Below, in pieces: positions 43,607 through 52,162 of a DNA stretch of 64,000 bases. The position numbers were made by a program, and so were the translations under genes. Each line of letters opens with the position of its first letter. Position 1 is the first letter of the stretch. The notes beneath the pieces are model-generated. The model saw only the letters and a program-made list of their open reading frames with translations. It was not told the origin of the DNA and did no database searches. Source of the DNA: Vibrio sp. LaRot3 (GTDB lineage: Bacteria; Pseudomonadota; Gammaproteobacteria; Enterobacterales; Vibrionaceae); contig NZ_JAPPTI010000004.1 in the NCBI RefSeq assembly GCF_027587025.1, forward strand, positions 124,001 through 188,000, written 5' to 3'.

Positions 43607-44314
43607 ATGAAAACACCACCCGCTGTTAAGTTTTTCTTTCTCACAATTGGTTTAACTGCATTAACTGTGGCCGGATTTTGGTTTAAACACACTGCTGACT
43701 ATATTAGCCAATCTAGCCTAGCGGAGGGGACAGTGGTCGATTTGACCTATTCAGGCACGACCTCTCAAGGTAACGGTGTTTACTTACCTGTCATTACTTT
43801 TGAAACCAAACAAGGTAAGGACATTCGCTTTGTTGGCGGATATGGCGCGAATCCCCCCATGCACGAAGTGGGCGAGCAAATCACAGTCATCTATCCACAC
43901 GCATCCCCGAACCAAGCTGAGATCAAAGGCTTCTTTTCTCTTTGGGGAGGAAGCTCAATCCTATTTGGCATTGGGTTAGTATTCTTTTCAATTGGTGCTG
44001 TGATGCTGTATTTCTCTTCTAAGAGTAAACGAAGAGCAGCTCATCTTAAGCTTCATGGCACTACTATTAACGCGACCATAAAATATGTAATGGTCAATGA
44101 TCGTGTGTCTGTTAACGGTAAGAACCCATATCAAATTCAAGCAGAATGGAAAAATCCCACGACAGGATTACACCTACAGTTTCTGAGTGACAATATTTGG
44201 GTTAATCCTGTTGAGCATCTCAAATCTGACCAAATTCAAGTGCTGATAGATATGCAAGATACTACCTTATACCATGTCGACGTGAGCTTTTTACCCAAAC
44301 CAAAAAGCGAGTAG
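43607..44314 (+). CDS. DUF3592 membrane protein
   Basis: The 235-residue protein has an N-terminal helix (KFFFLTIGLTALTVAGFWF). A DUF3592 extracytoplasmic domain (AEGTVVDLTYS, YLPVITFETKQGKDIRFVG, GEQITVIYPHASPNQAEI) follows, then a second helix (SSILFGIGLVFFSIGAVMLYF near 120) and a cytoplasmic tail with another beta-rich repeat. DUF3592 proteins have no known biochemical function. The ATG at 43607 matches the start of the first helix. Single-gene unit flanked by terminators. Confidence 0.82.
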   Translation: MKTPPAVKFFFLTIGLTALTVAGFWFKHTADYISQSSLAEGTVVDLTYSGTTSQGNGVYLPVITFETKQGKDIRFVGGYGANPPMHEVGEQITVIYPHASPNQAEIKGFFSLWGGSSILFGIGLVFFSIGAVMLYFSSKSKRRAAHLKLHGTTINATIKYVMVNDRVSVNGKNPYQIQAEWKNPTTGLHLQFLSDNIWVNPVEHLKSDQIQVLIDMQDTTLYHVDVSFLPKPKSE

Positions 44315-44334
44315 TAAAAACAACGATTGTAAAT

Positions 44335-44370
44335 AAAAATGGCGGAATCATTCGATTCCGCCATTTTTAT
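44335..44370. terminator. 15-bp perfect hairpin terminator, bidirectional
   Basis: Arms AAAAATGGCGGAATC (44335-44349) and GATTCCGCCATTTTT (44354-44368) pair exactly around ATTC. It separates the DUF3592 gene from the convergent GFA gene. Confidence 0.88.
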
Positions 44371-44380
44371 TTGCAACTAT

Positions 44381-44794
44381 CTAAGGCTGAGCTTCAAATA
44401 CTTTTACATTCTCAGGTATCTGATACCAAGAGACTTTTTCTTTCACCCAAACGTGCACTGTTGGTTCAAAGATTCCTTCAGGGTCGGCGTCTACAGGCTT
44501 AAGCTTTAGTTTGAGCATGCTGGGGTCATCTGGATTAAAGTGGTAAATACGATTACCACAACCTGTACAAAACTTAGCGTGATTGCGATTTCCGCTGTCT
44601 GACATGCGACCCCACTCTGCAAGCTCCCCTGTAAATTCAATATCTTGCTCGGCAACCATTGCTGTCACACTAAAAGGTGCTGTCGCGAGTTTTTGGCATT
44701 CTTTACAGTGACAAGCGGCGACCATTTTCGGTGGCGCTTTCAATGTGTAGCTTACTTGACCACATTGGCATGAGACATTAATCGGGTATTGCAT
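44381..44794 (-). CDS. GFA-family zinc protein (glutathione-dependent formaldehyde-activating-like)
   Basis: The 137-residue protein has the zinc ligands of the GFA fold in order: CQCGQVSYTL (residues 9-11), CHCKECQKL near 29-34 and FCTGCGNRIYHF near 78-81. Family members bind zinc; some bind glutathione-formaldehyde adducts, most are uncharacterised. The start at ATG 44794 is fixed by a near-perfect AGGAGG six bases upstream. It stands alone. Confidence 0.88.
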   Translation of the reverse strand: MQYPINVSCQCGQVSYTLKAPPKMVAACHCKECQKLATAPFSVTAMVAEQDIEFTGELAEWGRMSDSGNRNHAKFCTGCGNRIYHFNPDDPSMLKLKLKPVDADPEGIFEPTVHVWVKEKVSWYQIPENVKVFEAQP

Positions 44795-44922
44795 TGCGTT
44801 CCTCCTGAACATTAGGCTGTCTACTATCACCACCTTGAGGTGGTTGTTTTTTATTCAGCCTACTATTCGCCATTCACTTTTAAAACGCAACGACTTTAGA
44901 GCACAACCTATTTAGAAAACGG

Positions 44923-45240
44923 TTATTTATCTTTGTTAGCGACCAAAAACAAAAACTTAACCAGCATCGCCTGTGCCTCTTGGTTTAGTAATCGACTTGC
45001 AGCAGTCACATCTTCAGCGGTCACTTGCTGCGTGTCGCGAATATCGAGCGCGATATCTAAATCTGTCATTTTCATTGCCCGAATAATAGAGCGATATTGG
45101 GAGATTTTCATATCCGACTCTCCGCGCTCTATTCTTTGGTAGGTTTTTAAGCTCATTCCCGCAATATTGGCGATATCAACTCGGCTTAACCCTGCACTTT
45201 TTCTCCGATTAATAATGGCCTGAACTATCGGATCAACCAT
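44923..45240 (-). CDS. XRE-family helix-turn-helix regulator
   Basis: The 105-residue protein has a Cro/CI-type helix-turn-helix (SRVDIANIAGMSLKTYQRIERGESDMKISQYRSIIRAM, about 20-58) and a short helical tail, probably for dimerisation. GGAGGGGAGT precedes the ATG. A perfect palindrome 20-33 bp upstream suggests autorepression. There is no toxin partner next to it; the next gene upstream is divergent and encodes an unknown 110-residue protein, which is the natural candidate target. Confidence 0.85.
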   Translation of the reverse strand: MVDPIVQAIINRRKSAGLSRVDIANIAGMSLKTYQRIERGESDMKISQYRSIIRAMKMTDLDIALDIRDTQQVTAEDVTAASRLLNQEAQAMLVKFLFLVANKDK

Positions 45241-45259
45241 ACTCCCCTCCCCCGTAGAT

Positions 45260-45273
45260 GGACAATATTGTCC
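45260..45273. promoter_or_regulatory. Palindromic operator of the XRE regulator
   Basis: GGACAATATTGTCC is a perfect 14-bp palindrome, 20 bp before the regulator start and about 113 bp before the divergent small gene. Its size and place fit binding by a Cro-like dimer. Confidence 0.6.
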
Positions 45274-45385
45274 TTAATTCAGCAATAACTAGACCATGTT
45301 AACCAGCCTGTATTTACCGCAAATGCAACCAGTATGAGAATGACCTCCCGTATAAATTTATTATTTATCAAGAACTTTATAAATC

Positions 45386-45718
45386 ATGGAAAGAGACAAT
45401 AAAAATACTGATGCAATTTGCGAAAGCTCACTTTGCGAAATGCAAAATTTGTTTAATCAATTGATTGCACAATTTGAACAGGCTTCGAACGGTAACCTCG
45501 AGCAATTAATTGCTCGATTAAAGGTATCTCAGCACCGATTTCTCACCTATAAAGAGCTGCTTATTCACCGGGAACTTCTCGATGAATCGGAGGTATTGAT
45601 CGCCTATACCCACCTTTCTAAAGCAGAAAAGCAGTTGGCAAAATTAGGCTTAGAGGCTATTTCATTCACCATTGATGCGCTAGAAGCCAAAGTCACTGAG
45701 TTAAGACCAAACAACTAG
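45386..45718 (+). CDS. Small helical protein of unknown function
   Basis: The 110-residue soluble protein is predicted to be nearly all helix (MQNLFNQLIAQFEQ, HRFLTYKELLIHRELLDE, YTHLSKAEKQLAKLGLEA). No known motif was recognised. Two cysteines (CESSLC) lie near residue 12. The coding pattern and a good terminator downstream support a real gene, although the Shine-Dalgarno site is weak. It is divergent from the XRE regulator and may be under its control. Confidence 0.6.
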   Translation: MERDNKNTDAICESSLCEMQNLFNQLIAQFEQASNGNLEQLIARLKVSQHRFLTYKELLIHRELLDESEVLIAYTHLSKAEKQLAKLGLEAISFTIDALEAKVTELRPNN

Positions 45719-45733
45719 CGCACAATAATGAAC

Positions 45734-45778
45734 AAAGCCAAGTGTCACAGCGGTTCCCCCCTAAACACTTGGCTTTTA
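45734..45778 (+). terminator. Terminator of the small helical-protein gene
   Basis: AAAGCCAAGTGT (45734-45745) and ACACTTGGCTTT (45765-45776) pair exactly around a 19-base loop, followed by TATTTG. It may also serve the convergent VOC gene. Confidence 0.75.
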
Positions 45779-45807
45779 TTTGATTGGTTTCAATCGGAAT
45801 TGGCTGA

Positions 45808-46236
45808 CTACTCGATCACTAAGCTGCCATCTTCTCTAAAATCCCAACAATCTCCGTAGGCAATCTCCCACAAGTGCCCATCGAGGTCAGAAAAATAACC
45901 ACTATAGCCTCCCCAAAAGACATCTTGAGCCGGTTTCTCTAGTAGACCGCCCGCTTCTACCGCCGCAGCCAATACTTGGTCAACCTCTTGTTTACTACGC
46001 GTATTGTGGGCGAGGGTAATACCGCTAAAACCTTCTCGATGACCGACATATTTTGGCGAGACATCACGGGCTAATGCGTTCATTGGGTACAAGGCTAAAC
46101 ACACGCCTCCTGTTTTAAAGAAGACAATACCTTCTTCTGGCGAGTACGACGTGGGAAAACCCAACTTGGTATAAAACTCATAAGACGCTTTGAGGTCTTT
46201 AACGCCCAAAGTAATTATGCTGATTCTTGGTTCCAT
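45808..46236 (-). CDS. VOC-family (glyoxalase-like) protein
   Basis: The 142-residue protein shows the paired beta-alpha-beta-beta-beta units of vicinal oxygen chelate proteins (IITLGVKDLKASYEFYTKLGF, then GVCLALYP, GITLAHNTRS, YFSDLDGHLWEIAY). The metal-ligand positions include His in the middle and Glu in the last strand. Function may be lyase, dioxygenase or resistance; unknown. The start at 46236 puts GAGG five bases upstream. It follows the GST gene by 7 bp, so both are probably co-transcribed. Confidence 0.85.
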   Translation of the reverse strand: MEPRISIITLGVKDLKASYEFYTKLGFPTSYSPEEGIVFFKTGGVCLALYPMNALARDVSPKYVGHREGFSGITLAHNTRSKQEVDQVLAAAVEAGGLLEKPAQDVFWGGYSGYFSDLDGHLWEIAYGDCWDFREDGSLVIE

Positions 46237-46243
46237 CATGGCC

Positions 46244-46885
46244 TCACTGTTTGAATGGCGTTAAATCAATAGCTTCTATCTCTGCCACCTCAACGATCGT
46301 CGGGTGCGAAGCCAAATTGGCTAAGTAACGAGATAAGTGCTTAAAGTGTAATGGTGATTTTTCTACAGGCAAGCACCACCCAGCTAACATGAACAAAAAG
46401 AAGTCACACGCCGTCAACTGCTCGCCCAATAAATAAGTGTTACCAACGAGCTGCTCATCAATCACTGCTAATGATTCGGCGATGCGCACATCTTGCGCTT
46501 GAATAAGAGCGGGAATGGCTAGTTGATCGGTAATATTTCGCTCTGGGTAATAGCGTACCATCAATTGGGTTTGTAGCGTGTTGTTTAAATACGTGAGCCA
46601 CTGAAAGAACAGCGGACGTTGCTTACTGCCTATAGGGGGAATCAAGCTACTATTTGGAAACTGTTCGCACAGATGAATGCATATCGCCGGGCTTTCAAAT
46701 ATCGCTTGGTCGTTGTCAATCAACGTGGGAATACGCCCCGCTGGATTTAACTTCAAATACTCAGGTGTTTTGTGTCTATTCAACTTCTTATCAATCAACA
46801 CCAATTCATATTCAGCTTGAACAAAGCGTAAAATCAAATGCGGCGCTAAACTCGCATTATTTGGGTAATAGAAAAGCTGATACAT
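46244..46885 (-). CDS. Glutathione S-transferase family protein
   Basis: The 213-residue protein has an N-terminal thioredoxin-like domain (YQLFYYPNNASLAPHLILRF, then LNPAGRIPTLIDNDQAIFESPAICIHL with the cis-Pro and the SNAIL/ESPAI motif binding glutathione). A helical C-terminal domain (GEQLTACDFFLFML) completes the fold. GGAG upstream of ATG 46885 fixes the start. It is first in a two-gene unit with the VOC protein; together they suggest detoxification of electrophiles. Confidence 0.9.
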   Translation of the reverse strand: MYQLFYYPNNASLAPHLILRFVQAEYELVLIDKKLNRHKTPEYLKLNPAGRIPTLIDNDQAIFESPAICIHLCEQFPNSSLIPPIGSKQRPLFFQWLTYLNNTLQTQLMVRYYPERNITDQLAIPALIQAQDVRIAESLAVIDEQLVGNTYLLGEQLTACDFFLFMLAGWCLPVEKSPLHFKHLSRYLANLASHPTIVEVAEIEAIDLTPFKQ

Positions 46886-47332
46886 ACTGACACTCCATAC
46901 CAATGCGCGATAACGAACCCATCCACACGCTCTTATAAGGGGAAACTAAAACTCTAAATTACTATACCGCGCTTTATGATCACGTTGGGAGGAGAGGCAT
47001 AACAGTACGAGTGAGGTTTGATTAACAGCAGTTGATAGGCAAGTTGGCGACCTGTTTTGTTTATCGGTTTGCATTCTCAAACCAAAATCTCTAGGATAGC
47101 GCCCTTTCCTTGAGCAAATACTCAATATAATTCGCGAAACTTACTTGCTTTTATCTGCATGATTCATTGTTTTCGCCACTTTTAATGCTCAGTTCCATAA
47201 ACCATCACTCATCAGTGATGATGACTATTGGAGTCAATTCACGCCAAGATTCAGAATCAATTCTGAATTAATATGGACATATTCAGTTGTAACGGACGCG
47301 ACACTTGGCACCAACGCCAGACTGGAGGATAA
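46886..47332. other. 447-bp intergenic region ahead of the GltS-family gene
   Basis: It contains two small hairpins: CATCACT/AGTGATG at 47203-47220 and ATTCAGAA/TTCTGAAT at 47249-47268, the latter 65 bp before the carrier gene and thus possibly in its 5' leader. No gene or known riboswitch was recognised. Confidence 0.4.
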
Positions 47333-48670
47333 ATGCCACAGGGTCTAATGCTGACTGATCTCGCCATTGCAGGCTTTCTACTTATCGCTGCGAAAATTCT
47401 TCGTGTACACCTTTCTTTATTGCAGCGCATGTACGTACCATCTGCTGTATTAGCAGGCCTATTTGGGCTGTTACTCGGCCCCGCGGTTTTCGATGTTCTA
47501 CCATGGACAGAAACCTTTACCGCCAACGCAAGTTTACTTACCGCTGCACTGTTTTCAGCGCTTGGCCTTGCGACCGATTTACCTTCTCCGCGAACGGTCG
47601 CCCAACGCGCAGGCTCACTGTGGGCGTTCAACCAAATTGCGTCAGTTTCGCAATGGCTATTCGCGGGCATGTTCGGCCTATTGCTCACTACCCTATTTTG
47701 GCCAGACATCAACCCGGGCTTTGGCATTACCATGTCAGCGGGTTTTATGGGCGGCCATGGATCTGCATCTGTTGTGGGTGAAATCTTTACCTCTCTAGGC
47801 TGGGAAGATGGCTTTACCCTTGGCCTAACCTTTGCCACCGTAGGCATTTTTATCTCAATTTCTGTTGGCATGTTAATGCTTCAAGTCGCATTAAAGATGG
47901 GCTGGATTGACACCTTCACCACATTCGCCAGCATGGATGACCATCAACGCAAAGGCTTGGTTAAGCCGGGCGATCAGCAGCCAGTAATGAAAGACACCAT
48001 GTCTTCATTGTCGGTCGACTCTTTCGCGATTCATGGCGCGTTGGTTATCGTAGTCACCGCATTTGCTTACCTGTCGGCTAACTTCTTGTCATCATTCCAC
48101 GACAAAGTCAGCATCCCAACTTTTGTGACTGGCTTTTTAGCAGGCATGTTAGTACGCATCATCGCCAAGCAAACCAAAGCTTCTCGTTATCTATGTGACG
48201 GTGCGTTTAAGCATGCTGCGGGCATCAGTACCGATTACCTGATCATTTTTGGTATTTCAGCGATTAAAATTACCGTGTTAGCACAATACCTAATGCCTAT
48301 GGTGATCCTAGCGATTGGTGGTGTTTCCTTCACGCTTTGGCTCATTTTCTGGGTGGCACCACGCGTGATTGGCGATGATTGGTTTGAAAAAGGAATCTTC
48401 TCTTGGGGCTGGCTAACGGGCACAGTTGCCATGGGTATCGCCCTGCTGCGTATTGTTGATCCTAAGATGCGCAGTAAAGTGCTCGACGATTACGCCATTG
48501 CTTACGTACCGGGCTCCATTACCGATATCTTCATCATCTCACTGATGCCTATTGCGATGTACAACGGCCTACATTGGCAAGCGCTTGGGGTTGGCCTCGC
48601 TTATATTGGTTTCGTGTTGTTTATTTGGCGATTTGTGTTCAACCGCTTAAGCCAAGCGAAACAATCTTAA
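47333..48670 (+). CDS. GltS-family sodium:glutamate symporter-like carrier
   Basis: The 445-residue inner-membrane protein has about ten helices in two halves. MSAGFMGGHGSASVVGEIF matches the GGHGT reentrant loop of GltS. A cytoplasmic insert near 200-235 (MDDHQRKGLVKPGDQQ) separates the halves, making it longer than E. coli GltS (401). Transport of glutamate with sodium is the family role, but the divergent second-half loop makes the substrate uncertain. GGAGG lies four bases before the ATG. A terminator follows. Confidence 0.82.
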   Translation: MPQGLMLTDLAIAGFLLIAAKILRVHLSLLQRMYVPSAVLAGLFGLLLGPAVFDVLPWTETFTANASLLTAALFSALGLATDLPSPRTVAQRAGSLWAFNQIASVSQWLFAGMFGLLLTTLFWPDINPGFGITMSAGFMGGHGSASVVGEIFTSLGWEDGFTLGLTFATVGIFISISVGMLMLQVALKMGWIDTFTTFASMDDHQRKGLVKPGDQQPVMKDTMSSLSVDSFAIHGALVIVVTAFAYLSANFLSSFHDKVSIPTFVTGFLAGMLVRIIAKQTKASRYLCDGAFKHAAGISTDYLIIFGISAIKITVLAQYLMPMVILAIGGVSFTLWLIFWVAPRVIGDDWFEKGIFSWGWLTGTVAMGIALLRIVDPKMRSKVLDDYAIAYVPGSITDIFIISLMPIAMYNGLHWQALGVGLAYIGFVLFIWRFVFNRLSQAKQS

Positions 48671-48683
48671 CTCAAGCACGACT

Positions 48684-48712
48684 GAAAGGGCCATTTTAAG
48701 GCCCTTTCTTAT
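48684..48712 (+). terminator. Terminator of the GltS-family gene
   Basis: GAAAGGGCC (48684-48692) pairs with GGCCCTTTC (48700-48708) around ATTTTAA, followed by TTATG. Confidence 0.75.
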
Positions 48713-48795
48713 GCGCGCTGTCGGTCCCACCATCAATGCATCATGTTGTTCTTCAATAGCCTAACTTTAGAGAAATCGGTAACATAGCGAAACTC

Positions 48796-48815
48796 ATGGC
48801 ATAAGCTTAAGCCAT
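48796..48815. promoter_or_regulatory. 20-bp near-perfect palindrome, probable MerR operator
   Basis: ATGGCATAAG and CTTAAGCCAT form an inverted repeat with a single mismatched pair, 36 bp before the start of the MerR gene. Size and place suit a MerR-type autoregulated promoter. Confidence 0.5.
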
Positions 48816-48850
48816 ATCCCATCTAATGAACATACGAATAAGGAAGGTCA

Positions 48851-49210
48851 ATGTTCATCAAGGAAGCGTCGCAAAAATCTGGGGCAACTCAGCGCGCCAT
48901 CAGACTATACGAATCTCTAGGCTTACTGGAAGTCGAAAGATCGGGCAAATATCGCGTTTACAGCCACACCAATATCAACCTCATCAAAATCATTAAAGAG
49001 GCTCAGTCATTAGGTATTCGCCTCTCTGAACTGGTGGCGTTGAAAAACGAACAAGAAGATTTTGATTGGCAGCGCGTCAGTGATTTTTTGCTCGATAAAC
49101 AAGCGTCGATTGAAGTAGAAATTAAAACGCTTCAAGCGCAAAAGGCGCGTATGGAAGAGTATCGCGTTTCAATAAATCAATGTGTTCAAGGGCTTGACTC
49201 TAACCCATAG
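48851..49210 (+). CDS. MerR-family regulator of the adjacent oxidoreductase
   Basis: The 119-residue protein has the MerR helix-turn-helix (FIKEASQKSGATQRAIRLYESLGLLE), the wing (GKYRVYSH) and a coiled dimer helix. Its C-terminus is very short (SINQCVQGLDSNP) with one cysteine, not the metal-binding loop of CueR or ZntR. AAGGAAGG precedes the ATG. It is followed after 45 bp by a flavodoxin-fold oxidoreductase on the same strand, so it probably controls that gene in response to an electrophile or quinone-like signal. Confidence 0.87.
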   Translation: MFIKEASQKSGATQRAIRLYESLGLLEVERSGKYRVYSHTNINLIKIIKEAQSLGIRLSELVALKNEQEDFDWQRVSDFLLDKQASIEVEIKTLQAQKARMEEYRVSINQCVQGLDSNP

Positions 49211-49255
49211 GTGAGAGTTTACACTGCATTTTTCGATTACATGGATAGAAAAATC

Positions 49256-49828
49256 ATGAGAAAAGTGCTCGTTATCAACGCCAACCCTAAATCCACCAGC
49301 TTTTGTCAGTCTATTAGCGATCAATATGTCGCCATGGCATCAAACAGCCATGAAGTCCAGCAGCTCAACCTCGCTGATATGCAGTTTCAAATAGATTTAA
49401 CCATGGGGTATAGCGAAAAAGTCGCGCTTGAACCCGACCTTGTCGAATTTCAGGATAAGATTCAATGGGCCGAACATATTGTGATTATCAGCCCTGTTTG
49501 GTGGGGCACGATTCCAGCGAAATTTAAAGGTGCTATCGACCGCACTTTCTTACCTGAATTTGCCTTCAAGTACGTTGAGGGAAAAGCCTTTCCACAAAAG
49601 CTCCTCACTGGACGAACGTCGGAACTGATCTTCACCCTTGATAACCCACCATTTTGGTATAAGTACGTTAAAGGTAACGCCATCTACAAACAGCTCAAAA
49701 CCTCTATCTTGGACTTTTCAGGTATAAAAAACACCAAGGCCACCTACTTTGGACCAGTGATTAACTCTACGAAGGAGCAACGAGACAATTGGCTGGAAAA
49801 AGTGGCCAAACGCGCTAAAAGTATCTGA
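49256..49828 (+). CDS. NAD(P)H:quinone-type flavodoxin-fold oxidoreductase
   Basis: The 190-residue protein fits the KefF/YwrO/NQO1-like family: VLVINANPKSTSF (FMN phosphate loop), HIVIISPVWWGTIPAKFKGAIDRTF (isoalloxazine loop), and FAFKYVEGKAFPQKLLTGR. Family enzymes reduce quinones or nitro compounds by two electrons. The start at 49256 gives the standard N-terminus; an ATG 15 bases earlier is possible. It lies behind a MerR-type gene and likely forms a stress-induced unit with it. Confidence 0.87.
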   Translation: MRKVLVINANPKSTSFCQSISDQYVAMASNSHEVQQLNLADMQFQIDLTMGYSEKVALEPDLVEFQDKIQWAEHIVIISPVWWGTIPAKFKGAIDRTFLPEFAFKYVEGKAFPQKLLTGRTSELIFTLDNPPFWYKYVKGNAIYKQLKTSILDFSGIKNTKATYFGPVINSTKEQRDNWLEKVAKRAKSI

Positions 49829-49853
49829 TTGTTTTCAGTTTAACGGGAGGGGA

Positions 49854-50327
49854 TTATCCAATCCCTTCAAGCTTGAGCAATGCGGCCTTACGCTCAACCC
49901 CACCCGCATAGCCCGTTAGCTTGCCACTTTTACCAATCACGCGATGGCATGGCACTATAATCGATATCGGGTTTTTGCCATTGGCTAACCCAACGGCGCG
50001 CACCGCTTTAGGATTTCCAATTGCATCCGCTAGCTGTTGATAACTCCATGTTTCTCCAAAAGGAATGGTAGTTAAGGCTTGCCAAACTTGCTGTTGAAAA
50101 CCCGTTCCAGTAGCAGCTAAAGGCAGATCAAACTGATCTCGAATTCCCGCAAAGTATTCGCTTAATTGAACACAAGCCTTTTGCAAAACTGGCTGTTCAT
50201 CATCACGCTCGCCCAGGTCATCAGGCTGAGTGGTTTGAGTGGTAAACCAAGCGCCCAATAAGCCATCCTGATTGGCTTGCAACGTCATTCTGCCAAGCGG
50301 CGTGTCTAAATAGGTGTATACATTCAT
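49854..50327 (-). CDS. ogt: Methylated-DNA-protein-cysteine methyltransferase
   Basis: The 157-residue protein contains the suicidal active site VPCHRV (acceptor Cys near residue 125) and the helix-turn-helix [26 protein letters not shown], which flips O6-methylguanine or O4-methylthymine for repair. Its ATG shares one base with the stop of the Ada-AlkA gene (TAATG), and GGAG lies nine bases upstream in that gene, so it is translationally coupled. Together the pair restores the domain set of E. coli Ada plus AlkA in split form. Confidence 0.94.
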   Translation of the reverse strand: MNVYTYLDTPLGRMTLQANQDGLLGAWFTTQTTQPDDLGERDDEQPVLQKACVQLSEYFAGIRDQFDLPLAATGTGFQQQVWQALTTIPFGETWSYQQLADAIGNPKAVRAVGLANGKNPISIIVPCHRVIGKSGKLTGYAGGVERKAALLKLEGIG

Positions 50328-51679
50328 TAAGCGTGGCTCCAACAGTGAAACGTGGCATAACTGCCATAAGGTGAAACAGATTCTTTAGTAAGGCGAGGAA
50401 ATTGTTCGAGGGCTTTTTTCACGATCAAGTCACCGGTTAAAAAGCAATTTGGATCAGATAAACCGCGCAATGCAGCGTAATTGACTGTCCATGGACCTAT
50501 GCCTTTCAGCGCTAACCACTGTTCAAAATCAGCACCAGGTTGCTCTACCATTAAGCTGGCAAAACGCGCCAAGGTTTCTTTTCGGCTCTGAGGCATTCTC
50601 AAAAAACTCAAATCCGCCCCCGCCACTTCATCTGGGGTTGGAAAATGAGTGACACCTTGCGGTTGTAATGTTGTGACCAACAAATTGAGCTGATTAATTG
50701 CCGCTTTAATAGATACTTGCTGACCTAATATGGCTCGAACGCCCGCCTCCCACGTACTCCACACTCCGGGAATACGAATCCCAGATTGGCGCACTAATCT
50801 AGGCTCAACTTGGCTAAGGTGCTTTTCGATTACGTCGATATCCGCATCAAGGTCAAACATGCGCCTTATTTGATTGACCAAACGTTTTAACTGAGTGACT
50901 TCTTCTAGCTCAAATTCCAGTTTAAACACGTGTTTGCCCTGAACTTGGCTTAATCGGAACCAACCTCCATGTTGACCCATTTTAAAATGTCTGGCATAGC
51001 TTTCATCGGTCACGGTTTCTAAGCCATCAATGGCTCTGAGGCGATAAAAATCAAGCATATGTTTCCAATCAAAGTGACCTTTAAAACTTAACTCGATGTG
51101 CTGGCTAATACCCTGCTTGATGCCTGTTTTTCTGATTTGACTAGGCGTCAATTGCAGCATCTTTTGAAAGGCATCATTAAAGCGGCGTGTACTATTAAAG
51201 CCACTAGCAAAGCCAATATCGGCCACTGGCATATTACTGTTATGCAATAACTGTTTGGCAAACATCAGTTGGTGATACAAGGCATATTGCTTTGGTGACA
51301 TCCCAATCCGTGTCTGAAATAACTGGCGTAAGTAACGATCAGTAATGCCTAAGCGCTCGGCAAATTCTGCCATGTTATTTTGGCTTAGTTCACCCTGCTC
51401 TATCAGTTTAAGCGCTCTTTCAAACGTGGTATCAACGCCTCGCCAAGCCCACGAATTGGGCGCGCTATCTGGGCGGCAACGCAAACACGGTCGATAACCC
51501 GCTTGCAGAGCTAACGCGACATCTTGAAAATATTCGACGTTTTCTTCTTTTGGTAAGTTCGCTGGGCAAATCGGACGACAGAAAATCTTCGTCGTTTTCA
51601 CTGCAACGAAAAATCGACCATCAAATCTTGCATCTCGCGCTTCGCGCGCAATTTGGCATTGCTGTTGAGAGAGTTCCAT
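50327..51679 (-). CDS. Ada-AlkA fusion: AraC-type adaptive-response regulator with 3-methyladenine DNA glycosylase
   Basis: The 450-residue protein combines an Ada zinc domain (FCRPICPA near 33-38 and CLRCRPD near 67-70; the first Cys accepts methyl from methylphosphotriesters), an AraC helix-turn-helix domain (about 85-185: [22 protein letters not shown]), an AlkA N-terminal domain, and a HhH-GPD glycosylase domain. The last holds the hairpin [15 protein letters not shown] and the catalytic Asp in [12 protein letters not shown]. It should sense alkylated DNA, switch on repair genes and excise 3-methyladenine. It lacks the Ada O6-methyltransferase domain, which the coupled ogt gene supplies. 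ATG 51679 chosen over a GTG 9 bases earlier. Confidence 0.93.
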   Translation of the reverse strand: MELSQQQCQIAREARDARFDGRFFVAVKTTKIFCRPICPANLPKEENVEYFQDVALALQAGYRPCLRCRPDSAPNSWAWRGVDTTFERALKLIEQGELSQNNMAEFAERLGITDRYLRQLFQTRIGMSPKQYALYHQLMFAKQLLHNSNMPVADIGFASGFNSTRRFNDAFQKMLQLTPSQIRKTGIKQGISQHIELSFKGHFDWKHMLDFYRLRAIDGLETVTDESYARHFKMGQHGGWFRLSQVQGKHVFKLEFELEEVTQLKRLVNQIRRMFDLDADIDVIEKHLSQVEPRLVRQSGIRIPGVWSTWEAGVRAILGQQVSIKAAINQLNLLVTTLQPQGVTHFPTPDEVAGADLSFLRMPQSRKETLARFASLMVEQPGADFEQWLALKGIGPWTVNYAALRGLSDPNCFLTGDLIVKKALEQFPRLTKESVSPYGSYATFHCWSHA

Positions 51680-51947
51680 ACTAACCACTTCGAATTTGCC
51701 ACCACAAATGGCAGGTAACTAACCACACATAAGTAATGAAACATGAGTATTGAAACATAGTGTAGCGCGATACTCATTTTCTAGTAGCCATTTTCGGAAC
51801 TCAATAACGAAGATTCAATCAGTTAGATATTCGATGACATTTCCCGTGTTGCATATTCACCTTGTCTGCACTACGGTTGTTAAATAACAAGAGGAACAGG
51901 GTGTTCCCAAACAAAACGTCAAATAAACTACGGATAGGATGTTGGCT

Positions 51948-52151
51948 ATGAATTTCCACTCATGCACAATCGTGTTAAACGATCACTCCACTATGGTCTG
52001 CAAAAGTGTCGACCAATCATTGGCTATTATTGATTCACATGGTACATCCAGTATTGATTCCATTCTTATCGATACGACCGATGGCAAACGCATTCGTAAC
52101 TACCATGATCTCTCAGTCGAAGAATCTATCGAAAGCTTAATGAGCCTTTAA
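51948..52151 (+). CDS. Small protein of unknown function
   Basis: The 67-residue protein starts at ATG 51948 with AGGAT about eight bases upstream. It is mixed beta/alpha in character (CTIVLNDHSTMVCKSV, SIDSILIDTTDGKRIRNYHDL) with an acidic helical end; no signal or membrane segment. No family was recognised. It sits alone between the alkylation-repair operon and the end of the convergent histidine kinase gene. Coding status rests on ribosome site and composition only. Confidence 0.5.
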   Translation: MNFHSCTIVLNDHSTMVCKSVDQSLAIIDSHGTSSIDSILIDTTDGKRIRNYHDLSVEESIESLMSL

Positions 52152-52162
52152 CAGAAAAGCGA

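Noticed and set aside
44381..46885. Integron cassette array (GFA, XRE, small protein, VOC, GST genes are common cassettes)
   Set aside because: Genes lie on both strands, have own terminators and promoters, and no attC-like 60-bp repeats occur between them.
47257..47871. 204-codon frame on the minus strand
   Set aside because: It is the antisense shadow of the GltS-family gene, with proline/arginine-rich non-protein-like composition.
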